DNA from: Rhodamnia argentea
Lineage: Eukaryota; Streptophyta; Magnoliopsida; Myrtales; Myrtaceae
NCBI RefSeq assembly: GCF_020921035.1
Contig: NC_063152.1
Coordinates: 29,263,903 to 29,327,902, forward strand
Reading direction: 5' to 3'
DNA length: 64,000 nucleotides
In this document: one piece after another, positions 1 through 11,860 of the stretch
Layout: each line of letters begins with the position of its first letter
How positions within the stretch are numbered: position 1 is the first letter of the stretch
Program-made: the position numbers and the translations under genes
The notes under the pieces: generated by a model
The model's database searches: none
What the model was told of the DNA's origin: nothing
The model's input: only the letters and a program-made list of their open reading frames with translations

Positions 1-70
1 TCCTGCACAGCTGGCTTGAGAGGATGTCTTCTATTTTGTTGCTGACCCAAGTATTGATAGTTTCATGCAG

Positions 71-3000
71 ATTTTATTCTTCTCTTCCTTCAAGAGTGGC
101 ACCTAATTCTTTGAGGACAGATATTTCATTGTACAGGGTTTGCATGGTATTCAAGTTGGATGCCTTTCTTTCATGTTACAGCTCATTTAGCAGCTTATCC
201 GTTTCCTAATACATAGTTTTGCCCCACGAGGTTGATTGCTGCAGATGATCGTGACTTGTTTGTGTATCTTGGCTGTTGACTTTAGAATATTCCCGAGGAG
301 ATATGCTAAAACTGAAACTTTTGGCACTGGATTGGTAAGATGCACAAGCTCCTCCTATATCATAGAGCTGTGGTGCTGCTTTTGTGGGTTGAAGTCAATT
401 GTTTCAAACAGTAAGCTATTCTTAAATCGTAAAGCTGGCATGGAACCATCATTAAAAGTAGCTTGAACTAGGTCAATACTCGAAGTAGAAAAAAAGAACA
501 ATAATAATTTGCTTGTACTGGCATATTTGACATATTTGTCTGTTTCTGTCTTCTCCAGATGGATCTTGGTGTTGGTTCATTTGTGCTGGCAAATGCTTTG
601 GTGTCAAGACAAGCTCGAAATATTTCATCTATGTGAGTGTTTTTCCCCTTTCCCATTCATTAGTCTCTACATCCTTGAATGGTTCAATACACAAGATTGA
701 TAGATTGTGACATTAGTTGCAAAAAATTGAAAGTAGTCAACCTATCAATAATGAACACATCCACTGTTAAAAGTCAATTTTGATTGTTTTAATTTTTCAT
801 TTCTTCTATATTTTTGTCAGGAATCTGATGACAGCACTAAGAAATACCAGTCCTCTAATTGCTTTAGGGTTTGGACGGCTTGTTTCTACAGCTGGTGTAG
901 ATTATCAGGTGAAATATCTTCCCTTAAGTTGCTTTTATGCTACCAGCATTTGTGTTGTTTCATTGCATATGTGACAGAGTTAATTATCATCCTCAAGGAT
1001 GCTCTATAAGTAGAGTTAATTATCATCCTCAAGGGTGCTCTATAAGTAGATATGTACATGAATGTAAAGAGACTGGACTTAGGGTAGTACTAATCTTGAT
1101 GGGTAAGTATCTTCTCAATGTCTGTCTGTCTATATTAAGCCGAAGAGATATGCATAGAACTATTTACACCAATTCCATATTGGTAAGTCATAGGAACTCT
1201 ATTTTATCCAGGATTCTTGAGCAGGCGGCTATTACCTTTGGATAGTCTTCTTTTTATCAAAGAATTACTATAAGCTTATGAAAAACCGAACTCAAAGATC
1301 CTTTCACACTTTGTGTGCTTCTTGTTTGCTTTTTTAAACTAGACATCATTCATAGCAGAATGGTTTGTCAATATGCCCCATGCAGCTTTATATTCTCTCT
1401 TGGTAACTTTTGGAGGGTTACTCCTCTTAGACCCTGTTGGACCTCTGTTTGAGAATCTCTGATGAATTACTGCAGTTTGTTTGTGATTTAAGCTTCATAG
1501 CTGTCGAAAGAGAATAATGTTGTGACATGCAGTCTGCACGCTCATCTCCGACATAAGACTTATTTCCTTTATTCTGTGTTTTGTAAGCATTTCTGGTTGC
1601 TTCTTACTATCTTACATATGTCAGTCTTCTCCCTCCGTGTTTTAGGTTCATGTCGGTGAGTATGGAGTGCACTGGAATTTTTTCTTCACCCTTGCTGCCG
1701 TCTCATTGCTAACCTCTTTAATAAACATTTCCCCCAAGAATTGCGGGATACTAGGTTTCTTTATTTTGATAGGTACTTTTTTAATACTTGTGATATGTTT
1801 TTGCATGATCAAGCATCTTCAGTACTTTGCTTAGTGTCGTCAAGTAAAATGACTTTTTAATTCCTCAGGCTATCAAAGTTGCCTCATACAGGGGTTAAAC
1901 TTTTATCTAATTTCCAGTGAAAGAGGTTCCAGCATCATCAGTCAGAATAAGGAAGGAATATTCAGCATTTTTGGTAAGGACTTCTTGGAATTAGCTAATT
2001 GCTTCTCTCTTGTTGTGAAGTTTACTTTCAGTTGGCTAGGGTCTGGATTGGCATCTTAACCAGAATTATGTGGATTAATTGCATTTCAAGGTGAAGGTGA
2101 ATTGTGAAAGCAAGGGGGGAGGGGGTTATATACATGAGTCCAATGGTTTAGTTCCCTTTCTTCATGGATGAATTCCAGATTTTTTATTTCAGTATGAATT
2201 CTGGAGAAGCTATGGTTTCTTGGAATGCATTGTAATTAATTTATTTACATGCTAGTTAATTCGGGAGCCATGTTCTCCTGGCAACACTGAGCAATAGATT
2301 TCATTTTCAAAAATATTCTTTTGCTTGGCAGTTTAGGTTTTAGTTTCTTCATGAACAATTCTTCACCCTCAATTGGCTTATGTTTAGTCAACTGATGGCA
2401 TGTTACAGGATATTGGGGCATGTACCTTGTTGGCGTTCAGTTAGGCAATTATCTCTTCTTCGGAAACCAGACCTCTGCTTCACAGAGAGGCAAAGAATGG
2501 GCAAGAAGAAGGGTCTGGATTATTGCACTTCTATTCTGGTATGAGCTTGTTATCTTTTTTTCTTTCGTTGTTTTAGGAGCCTTTCATCTTTTTGTCACTT
2601 GCAATGTGTTTAATGGATGAGATATGAACTGACCCTTTTCTCTCAATGCATGTGGCAGGTTATTGACAATACTTTTGGACAGGCATGTTGAACGTGCTTC
2701 ACGTAGAATGGTGAGATTTCTTTGCTTGCATCGATCGTTACTCAAGGAAATCTTCTACTTAAGCTTTATGAAAAGATTGATCTCTTTTTTGCAGTGCAAC
2801 CTGGCTTATGTTACTCTTGTGTTGGCACAAAACTTTCAGGTCACTGCTATTTCCCTCTACTATAGTGAATCCCAAAGTTTAGAAGCATGTTGAAATATGT
2901 TACACCACGACTGTTTTCTGACTGTTAGAGCAATATCATGTCCCTGTTTTTTTTAAGAGTCTGGCATATTTAATCGTTATAAATATTGATATGCATGTTC

Positions 3001-3777
3001 TGATTCACTCATCCATGAGTCATCTTGTGCTGAACAATGTAGCACATGCTGCAGTCATGGGAAATACACATGCGTCCTTTCCACTTAAGGGTTGACCTTT
3101 TCACATAGCCTTTTCATAATTTTTTTAATTGAATGGTACTTTGATTTTGGCAGGAAAGCAACAATTACGTTTTGCTTATTTTTAAGTGGAAACAAACAAG
3201 TCCTTGATATTAAATCCTCAAGTTGTTGGGTGATGGATATCGACAGTCAAAGTGCCAGTGGTCAAATGTGCTATTCAATGTTAACTTCTGAAAGAGATGC
3301 ATGTGGAACTGCTTAGAACAGTAACTTAAGCTCTAGTTAGACGTTAGTTTTCTTCCAGTGGATAATTATCTTGTGCAAACACACGGTGCTATCCCCTTAT
3401 GGTACTTTGCATACTCTCGAGGTTGAGACTAGGGCATGTTTTGTAGGTATTAGCCATACTCATGCTCTCTGATTATGTTGGTGGGAGCAAAAGTTCAATT
3501 CTTGAAGATGCATTCAACCGGAATTTACTGGGTTCATTCCTCCTGGTACAGCAAATGTGCTTTATGTGGAAACTATGTTGCTGAATCTTGATATCACCTA
3601 ATGTTTACTTCTGCTTATGTGCAGGCAAATGTGCTAACGGGTGTGGTTAACTTGTTTTTCGAGACTCTGTTTGCGTCACCACTCACATCCCTAGCCATCT
3701 TATTGCTTTATGCCTATGTTTTGTCTGTGATCACCGGGACTTTAGAATTTTACGGCATTAGGCTAAAGTTTTGGTAG
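71..3777 (+). CDS. PIGW: GPI-anchor inositol acyltransferase, PIG-W/GWT1 family (5' partial)
   Basis: Eleven exons can be read: 71-146, 245-334, 559-632, 821-908, 1646-1772, 1869-1973, 2409-2538, 2659-2710, 2795-2839, 3447-3545 and 3625-3777, ending in TAG. All introns are GT-AG and the phases join without a stop, giving 345 residues. The 5' exons lie outside the window. Family hallmarks are the stretch [20 protein letters not shown] (exon 3), the motif [19 protein letters not shown] across exons 4 and 5, and many hydrophobic segments. By family knowledge the enzyme sits in the endoplasmic reticulum membrane and transfers an acyl chain from acyl-CoA to the inositol of glucosaminyl-phosphatidylinositol, an early GPI-anchor step. 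The C-terminus GIRLKFW fits the plant orthologue (Arabidopsis At4g17910 as I recall it). No break is seen. The first visible exon starts one base into a codon, so it continues an upstream exon. Confidence 0.9.
976..1047. repeat. Two-copy 36-bp tandem repeat in a PIGW intron
   Basis: Copies at 976-1011 and 1012-1047 differ at one base (aaggatg versus aagggtg). The repeat lies in the intron between the exons ending at 908 and starting at 1646. It looks like a recent slippage duplication and does not touch any splice signal. Confidence 0.9.
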
Positions 3778-4796
3778 GGAATTTTACTTTGATCCTATTT
3801 GTTTATACGTTATGGCAGTGATTATTTAGCATGTTATTATTTTTATTTTTTTTGGTCGAGAATTATTTAGCATGTTAAAGTCTCAACTTTCGTGCACTTG
3901 GCACCCCTGCATTGGGAAAGTTCCACTGCTAGTAACATTGGTTCGTATTCCAATTCTGAATCTAATATATCTAGTGTGAGCAACTAAGGTAATCAATTTC
4001 TTGTAATGTATAATTAACGAATTGCAGAATGGATTGTTCTCTTCACACTGATCGAGATGAGAAGGTAAACAAAAAAAAAAAAACCAAATCGAAGAGGTAA
4101 GCAAAATCCTTTTCATCTCATGGTCCCGAGGCGAGACGGCGAGCATGTAACGGACACGTGTCGCTGGTGCACACATGTATAAGCACATGCAGATGCATAC
4201 TAAACTAGAGCTTGTTAGTTGCCCATGCCCATATGATCAGTCACTTTGCCTGGTTCTGTATAAAAGACAACACACAACTCATATTTCTAGGTCATGTACG
4301 TGTCCGCAGGGTTGGTTTTGTCGTCTGCATGCATAGATTCTTGTTTATCTCTCAAACCCCCCAAGTGTTGTTGCTTCTGGGGAGAAGGACGTTCCATACC
4401 CAGATGGCAGACTCTTTTGATTAATTTGATTGGCTCTTTTGGATGCATAGAATGAGATTAGAGATTTACCGCGTGATGTTATTGTGGAAGGAAAGCAAGG
4501 GTGGGGGTTGAAAACTGAAGAGGGGGGGAGTGAATGATTGCTGCTGTTGGTAAAAAGTAGTTTTCTTGGTCTGAAGGTCAGAAGCTTTGGTGGTCACATG
4601 GATTTGCCTGCAAGTCTCTGACAAGGTTGGACCATAATTGTCCAAAGAAGGTCGACCACCAGCACGACCACCAGCCCCACCACCTCAACGCGCGCGCGCA
4701 CTTCATCAGTCTTCTTTTCCTCTATTAATAAAGAATCGAACAACAATGGAAATAGGAAAAGGGGCTACAAGTCCCACTGTTTTTAAGCCTGCATCT

Positions 4797-4821
4797 TCTC
4801 TCTCTCTCTCTCTCTCTCTCC
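4797..4821. repeat. (TC)n microsatellite
   Basis: About twelve uninterrupted TC units in the PIGW-bHLH spacer. Confidence 0.95.
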
Positions 4822-6122
4822 CTGAAGCGTACGGACATCGTCGTTGACTCTGCCTATGTGGTTCTGAATCTTCTGATGCGTAGACAAACGAAGCCGTATT
4901 TTTCGTTCTTTCTTTCTTTCTTTTTAGTGCGCATAGAACCTTGCGAGTCTTATCCTGTCTATCCGGTCCTATCTATCTATCTGCTGAAAGTAAGGAGCAA
5001 AGAACCTCTCCCCTCCAACGAATAGATAAATGGGGAAGAAAAGGTGTGGTGTGATCCTTTGAATCTGCCCCATCTATGGCGTGTGGAACTAAGTCGCTCG
5101 TGGCCTTACATGCTTCATGAAAAGCTAGTGTGCTTTGAATCGGATGATTGCATTGCAATAACGGGATAATGCGAGTCTTAAGGAAACCCTTTTAAGTGTC
5201 CAACGGGATAATGTTTTGTTCCAAGCTTTTATTTCGGGCATAAATGTACTTGGGTCGAACTAGTAAATGTCCTAATACTATCGTGTTATTTATTTGACCA
5301 TTGCTTACTCGTATCTTGAAATTTTGTAGATCATTGGGTATCTAGATTACGTTACAATATGTTTATCTTCTTCGATTACTGGAATTTTTTTTTATTTGTT
5401 TTGGTATTAACGTATTTTGTCTTTACCACAGACTGTTCTTCACTTGGATTATGATAACTGTTGTTTCGCTGAAAAATGTCTGTCTTTCTCATAAGAAATA
5501 TATAGGCTAAGTGCGATCATGTCGGGCAATGAAGATCAAATGAAATGCGCTGTGGATAGTACAACAATTGTAAGAAGGAAGAGGAAGGGTTTGGTCGGAG
5601 AAACATGCCAGCCCTCTGATCGGGGGCAGCAAGGACTCCGATATTGCTTTCCAATTAGAAGTGTCATTCATATCCATCCCAAGAGTTAAAGCATAGTAAT
5701 GTCACTCAAAAGGATCGAAAAAATATTGGAAAATACCACCCACAGTCGGAGCTTTCTCCCGCCAAATATGCCTAGAGAAACACAAATCTTTACGTTCCCT
5801 TCGTTCATCATTGGAAGGGTCGCACGGGAGCATGTCCAAATGGTTTGAAGCTCAACTGGATTGTCAGGATTCCCAATGTGCTCATCATCTTATGTAGAGG
5901 CAAGAGTTTTGGTGGCAGAAGGATTCCAAAAGAGAGGGGGAGAAGCTACGATAGTGGGGGAGCAAAATCTGCCAAACCCCATGGGATGACCAAAGGAGGG
6001 GACTATAGAGAGATGATCTTTTTCGGCACATTTAGAATCTACCCACCCCAGGCCACAGTGTCTATAAATTTCAGTGCTTGTGTTATCTTCCACGCACCCA
6101 AAAAGAGTGGCCACACATGACC

Positions 6123-6125
<3 letters not shown>

Positions 6126-6161
<36 letters not shown>
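6126..6161. repeat. (CT)n microsatellite
   Basis: About seventeen CT units. It is the first of three long dinucleotide tracts within 650 bp upstream of the bHLH gene. The tract at 6509-6542 is in the complementary phase (GA), so the two could pair as a large hairpin. Confidence 0.95.
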
Positions 6162-6163
<2 letters not shown>

Positions 6164-6505
6164 TTTGTTCTCAGACGATGAGGTCCAACATGGAAATGCC
6201 AAAAAGCAACGAATTCATTAGTACGTGCTTAGTACTATTGCTCCCACCTGTTGATACTTCGTGGCCAGCCAGACAGACTTCCCATGCTGTTTTGCCGGTT
6301 CTTTTGCACCCCCCTCCGTGGCACTTCATTTTTCCAAAACAGGCACCATGCCAATGCCCATGCATGGCTGGCTTGGCTTAGTTTCTGAGAATTATTGGAA
6401 ACCCCATGATAGATATGCAACGTACCAGACAACTTTTTAACCCCTGAAGTTGTGTTGGTTGTTTTTTTTGGTGGGTAAATGCCAATGTCTACATTTTCAC
6501 CGCGG

Positions 6506-6508
<3 letters not shown>

Positions 6509-6542
<34 letters not shown>
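6509..6542. repeat. (GA)n microsatellite
   Basis: About seventeen GA units, in opposite phase to the CT tracts at 6126-6161 and 6747-6776. Confidence 0.95.
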
Positions 6543-6545
<3 letters not shown>

Positions 6546-6740
6546 TTAGGGTATAAGCTGGGGGGCAATTCCATTTTTATCTTTTCTTTCACCCTAAGCC
6601 CAACCAAAGAGAGGAGGAGGAGGGTTTGAACTTGAACTGTGAACTGTGAGGCGAGGAGAGGAGTTGCTTTTTAGCATATAAATATAGATGCTCTTCGTGT
6701 TGTTTGTATCCAATGTTTTGTCCATTTGATAGATTTGGGT

Positions 6741-6746
<6 letters not shown>

Positions 6747-6776
<30 letters not shown>
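6747..6776. repeat. (CT)n microsatellite
   Basis: About fifteen CT units. Shorter GA/CT-rich stretches follow up to about 6900. Confidence 0.95.
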
Positions 6777-6778
<2 letters not shown>

Positions 6779-7418
6779 ATTGCAGAAAGTGTGGCAGAAT
6801 TGGCAGCTTGTCTGTGAAATCGGGAAGGGAACCATAACAAGGACGAGTGAGAGAGAAGAGAGAGAGAGAGACGATCTTTCTCTCTCTTATTTTCATTTTA
6901 AATCTTTTTTCCTTCCCTTCACTTTTTGGAAGCAGAAAAAGCACGACACCTTTTCACTGCTCCTCTCACGTGCACTCTTTCCCTATTCTCTCTACTCTCT
7001 TCATTTTACCATTTTCATCCTCAATTTTCCCCTGTCCTCCCCAAAGCTGGATGGATTCTCTTGCTATAATCCCTATCTTTGTGTGATCAAACAATACAGT
7101 AAAGGAGAAAGAAAATGTTGGCCACACGCACCCCTTCAATTCCTTCCTCGATGATGAACTTGTGCAAAGAAGAGAACTACCGGAGCGGGGCGGAATCAAG
7201 ACCGACTGTCGAGCAGCTTGCATAGTCGAATTAGAACCTTGTTGGGCATGATCACGTTCGGAATAACGGGTACCACCTGATTAAATTTGGAATTTTGGGA
7301 CTGACCCATACGATTATTTGACATAGGATTTTATAATTCTCAGATATCTCTTTAAAAGAAGAAGAAGAAGAAGACGACAACGTGTCCTTAGTATTTTTTC
7401 ACCTTAGGGAGGGCTAGG

Positions 7419-7425
7419 TATAAAA
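7419..7425 (+). promoter_or_regulatory. TATA box of the bHLH gene
   Basis: TATAAAA lies 131 bp upstream of the ATG at 7556, the expected place for a core promoter with a 5' UTR of roughly 100 bp. No experimental start site is visible. Confidence 0.6.
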
Positions 7426-7555
7426 GCGCTGGTGTGCTCTATAGCATAGCCCTAAGCAAAAGCTTTCTAGCGGTGGTCTTTCATGGTCTTTTTTTTGAGT
7501 CAGTATATTCCCCAAAGGAAAAAAGAAACACACACCAAAGCTCAAAAGCTCAAAG

Positions 7556-9703
7556 ATGGCACTAGACGCTCTCTCGGCCAACGATCTCCTCAACTTCATC
7601 ATCTACGACACCATCTCCGCCGCCCCCTACAGCTCCCACGACTCCTCCGCCACCAACTTCTTCGACCACCACCACCACCTCATTCAACAACCCCATCAAG
7701 AGCAAGCAGTTGCTGCCGCGGCGGGTTCTTGCTCTCTGCAGGCCAACTCCAACAACGGCTCCCCGCCGTCTCCGCAGCCTCCTCCTCAGAACCCGCGGGC
7801 GAGGTCCGGGGAGAGGAGGGCGGCCGGCCTGGGGGCGGCGGCGGCGGCGCAGGGGAGGAAGAAGCGGAAGAGGAGGCCGAGGGTGTGCAAGAACAAGGAG
7901 GAGGCGGAGACGCAGAGGATGACCCACATTGCCGTCGAGAGGAATCGCCGGAAGCAGATGAACGAGCACTTGGCCGTCCTCCGGTCCTTGATGCCCGAGT
8001 CCTATGTCCAAAGGGTTTGTTCTCTCTCTCTCTCGTGTGTAGTGTTCATTAAGTGCACTACACCGACATGGCTGTGTACATTCTCATTCTCATTCTCTCT
8101 TCATCTTTCTCATTATATGTGGAGGGATACAGCAGCCTTTCACATTTAATACGCTCCATGCAGAATTTTTCTGTGGGGTTGGCCATTAAACTACTATGCT
8201 TTCTTCCTTATTGAAAACTGCATTGCCCCCCAACAATAGGGGGAGGAAGGGGAAAAAAAAAAGTGTCTTCGTTAAACTCCACAACATGCTTCCCCCACAG
8301 AATCATTGGTCACCAAAAGCAATTTGAAATCTTGAAATTCGTAGTGGGTAGTGAGTATTTATCTTAATGCTGCATTGTTCTAAGGAAATGAAACAGTTCA
8401 TCTTCAAGTTGACCCTCATACTCTGTCATCGCCTCCTGGATTGTTCCTTCTGTCATTTGAAGTGGGGGAAAATACAGTGTGATGTGGGTTTCGTATGGAA
8501 ATGTTGGAAAGACAGCATGCATGCTTCTCCTCTTCCATATATGTTTGCTGGGAATTCGACATCTTTCGAAACTCGGTTTAAAAGCAAATTCGTGCCTTGA
8601 GAGCAGCAACGTTTTTGGCTTCAATTGTTAACTCCTGCCTCAGCTATTTTTTCATTATCTGTGATCTAACATGTGGATGCTCAACATTTCCTATGTGAAG
8701 GGTGACCAAGCCTCCATAGTTGGTGGAGCCATTGAGTTCGTCAAGGAGCTAGAGCATCTCCTGCAGTCCCTTGAAGCCCAAAAGCTTCAGCTTTCGCAAT
8801 ACCAAGCAGGACAAGACATCACCAATGAAGAAGCGGACACCACCAGCAACACCAACAACGATGATCCCTCCAAAATCCTGCAACCCCCATTTTCACAGTT
8901 CTTCATGTATCCTCAGTACACATGGTCTCAAGCCCCCAACAAGTACACAGCCTCCTCCGCTTCAACCGCCAGGGCGGCCATAGCCGACATCGAGGTCACC
9001 CTCATCGAGACTCATGCGAGCCTCAGGATCCTCTCGAGGAGGAACCATCGACAGCTCTCGAGGTTGATTGCAGGGTTTCACACCCTCCACCTCAACATCC
9101 TCCACCTCAATGTGACCACATTGGACCATCTAGTCCTCTACTCAATCAGTGCCAAGGTAATGCTGTTTGACTTACACCCGTCCTTGCTATGTCCTACACA
9201 ATTTTTTTTTTGTTTCTCTCTCAACTGGGTCAATGATTTCTCTGTTCTTGATTCAAGATGCATTATTAGACAGATTGAATCCCAACAATGTGAGCAAAAA
9301 TTCAATGACAGTCATTATGAGAACTATATAATCATATGTCGTAGCAGACATTATTTAATATTTGTGGGGGGGGGTCCAAGGAACTGTAGCAGACATTATT
9401 AAATCTGCTCTAGCATTAATTGACACAAGGAGGAGAGAGCATGAACAGAGAAAAGTGCAGGTTCTTTACATGACTATGGCTTGTGTTCCATGTTTGGAAA
9501 CAAATGTCTGTGCTCATGGTTTTAGGAAACAAGTTCGGATTTTTTTGGGGTTTATAACAAAGGGGCTTCGAATTGATGAGGGTGTCTTCGGTGCTTTGAA
9601 CACACAGGTTGAAGAAGGGTGCCAGCTCACCTCAGTAGATGACATAGCAGGAGCTGTCCACCACATGCTCAGAATAATTGAGGAAGGCAGTGAAATTTGT
9701 TGA
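7556..9703 (+). CDS. Group Ia bHLH transcription factor, bHLH94/96-like
   Basis: Three exons, 7556-8014, 8701-9156 and 9608-9703, give 336 residues. A basic stretch RKKRKRRPR (101-109) is a likely nuclear localisation signal. The basic region carries the H-E-R triad (H124, E128, R132) that defines E-box/G-box binders. The first intron falls between YVQR and GDQAS, a common place for an intron in the bHLH domain. Helix 2 reads [20 protein letters not shown]. An ACT-like C-terminal domain ([17 protein letters not shown] onward) spans exons 2 and 3. The N-terminus is rich in His, Ala, Ser and Pro. Group Ia also contains SPCH, MUTE and FAMA, but the N-terminal motif [10 protein letters not shown] and overall layout fit the bHLH94/96 branch better. 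It acts as a nuclear dimeric regulator; its targets cannot be read from the sequence. Confidence 0.9.
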
Positions 9704-10017
9704 TATCTTCTTCTACATTAGGCTGCCTAGATTGCCCTCTGGATCCAGCTGAAATAACCAGAATCCCATCGCAATTCTCCGTTCTTTTCCTTTCTTCTTC
9801 TTCTTCATGGGGGGCTCCTTTCTCTTGCACTAAGAGTTTCTCTCTGCTTATCTGTATGTAATTAATGTGTTAATGGGTTCTTTTATTGGTTTAGCTTTCC
9901 TTGGGTACCATTTCATTTGGGCAATCACCAGAAAAAAAAAAAAAAAAAGAAAGCAGAAACCATCAAAGAGCTTGGACTGTCAAAGTGGGATGTGCAATTC
10001 CTCAGTTCTAGCAATGC

Positions 10018-10018
<1 letters not shown>

Positions 10019-10054
<36 letters not shown>
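10019..10054. repeat. (AG)n microsatellite
   Basis: About eighteen AG units some 320 bp past the bHLH stop codon, possibly inside its 3' UTR. Confidence 0.95.
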
Positions 10055-10059
<5 letters not shown>

Positions 10060-10640
10060 AGAGCATCTGATTAAAGTAATGTGCATTGGCTGGACTGAAT
10101 TGCAAAGTTTCCACAAATGTTCAAGCCCAGGCAATGGTATGGGGTGTAAATCAATGGACACTACACACTATTCCAATTGGAAAAGTATAACCTCTTCACT
10201 TTTTCTTCTTTCTGACCATACATAGAAGGATTTGCCCCTTCTTGAGAAGCAACTCTTGGATAGACAGCAATAGAAGGGGAACATTTTGCCTAAACATAAT
10301 CCCAAATAGTCTTAATTAATTCATTTCATTGAACTAAAATCCAGGACTTTGGATTGTTTCAACTGCTCTTGAAATCCATGGATGCATCCATGAATATATC
10401 GACGAGAATAAGCAGTCACGGTTCGTTCACTATGGAAAGTGATTTCTTTACACCAGACAATAGACTTTTTAAGTATCATCCTCCCAGCCTCTCTCAAACA
10501 AATTAAGTCCACCAAGCTGGCTCTGCGAATTACCAAGCCAACTGGAAGAAACATGTCGCGTCTTGTGGTTCAGAAAAATGTTTCGTGGAACTTAAAGTTT
10601 CATAAGCTTTATTAACTAATAACAAGATAGGCGGCAAGGT

Positions 10641-11079
10641 GAAAATTACCAAAAAAGTCATAAATCGACCAATTTGAATCAGAAAACGCTGGCCGCGGGT
10701 GAGGGCGTTGCGGGCCTTTCCCAAAGCCCTCACCGACCATAGCAAGGTCATCGAGTCGCTAGATTTGGGATAGACGAGGGCCCGCTATGGCGTCCCGGCC
10801 CTCGCGTATAGCTGGTGGACCGAAAAAAGAAAAAAACGAAAAATGAAAAAAAAAAATCAGAAAATTTTAAAAGAAAATGCGAAAATTATTTACATCTGCA
10901 CCGGTCATGCCACATAAGATGAATGCCATACACGTCGGCGATCTTCGACCAAGATTAGTTCGTAGGACTACATCAACAAATTGTCATAAGGTTTATAATT
11001 AAAATTGGCCGAATTAAAAAGTTTATGACTGAATTGACATCCGTACAATAAATTTAATTTAATTTTTTGGTAATTATCC
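10641..11079. mobile_element. Non-autonomous inverted-repeat element with GC-rich core
   Basis: The left end reads gaaaattaccaaaaaagtca. The right end, reverse-complemented, reads ggataattaccaaaaaa and further in again gives gtcataaa. The arms flank a GC-rich core at about 10685-10805. No transposase frame is present, so this is a MITE-like DNA element. Similar AT-arm/GC-core layouts recur at 31299-31712 and, less complete, near 42200-42740. I could not see a clean target duplication. Confidence 0.6.
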
Positions 11080-11499
11080 ATATGCAGGTCATGCGTGTGT
11101 TCTACTGTGCCAAAAGAGGAACACTGGCAAATGTTCATGTGATCAAAGTAATCTATATATTTGTTAGAGACATTTTAGATATCTTCTAAAGTTATTTCGG
11201 ACATTTCTAACATATTAATGAAAATTGAAGCTTTTCGAGGAATTGTGACCATTTTAAGCAATTTTAACAAGCCTAATCTATTGCCAACTTAGCATTTATT
11301 TTTATGTGAGCTCATCAATAATTTCACTTTCTCTAGGTACTTTTGTTATAGTATTTTCAAAACTCCATTCGACAGCTTATAACATTGGTTAAGTAATTTT
11401 TCCAGATTAAGAATCGAGAAACAAAAGCTTATGTTTTTTTTTCTTTTGAAATTTTCATAATAATATGTTTTTTTTTTTTTTGGTCGGATTCATAATAAT

Positions 11500-11860
11500 A
11501 TGTTATTACGTTGTTTTTCTGCTTAATTGTTTTCCTGTATGGGCCACATGCTCGAGGTTCAATAACTATTCTTAAGCTCAATCACTTAGAGTTGTCGAGA
11601 TGGTTGCGTGAGATACTTATATTCGACAGATATATTTCGGAGTTTCGAACTTTCTATTCTATATCCTCTATCGGAGTTTTACTTTATTTGAGCTGCACGA
11701 GATGAAATTCTCATATACGGTTCTCGGATAGGGGGACTCTCGATTTACCTATTTCGATAAAGTTTATGATATTGGTTTGAAGAATGTCTCGAGATCTAGG
11801 CGATTGCGGATGATATAACTGGTAAATATATTCCTCCTCACGCCAACGCGCATCTAAATT
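11500..11860 (+). other. Plastid DNA insert: petB intron 3' end and start of petB exon 2
   Basis: From about 11694 the sequence follows a group II intron domain V: GAGCTG, an inner hairpin gagatgaaattctc, then acggttc, close to the 34-nt plant organelle consensus. Downstream (about 11745-11855) it reads like cytochrome b6 from the second exon: K-V-Y-D, W-F-E-E-like, A-I-A-D-D-I-T and K-Y-x-P-P-H-like residues with small changes and a frame shift. In plastids petB has such an intron and encodes a subunit of the cytochrome b6f complex. The copy is diverged and cannot encode a working protein here. The left border is approximate; the right border is near 11855, where the match stops. Confidence 0.75.

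Larger units (their letters stand above)
3778..7418. other. Intergenic region between PIGW and the bHLH gene
   Basis: It holds the 3' flank of PIGW, several CT/GA microsatellites (listed separately) and A/T-rich spacer. Open frames here (for example 4638-4847, 5845-6120 and 6726-7154) are short, low in complexity or run through the CT repeats, and none shows a known domain. I see no further gene. Confidence 0.6.
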
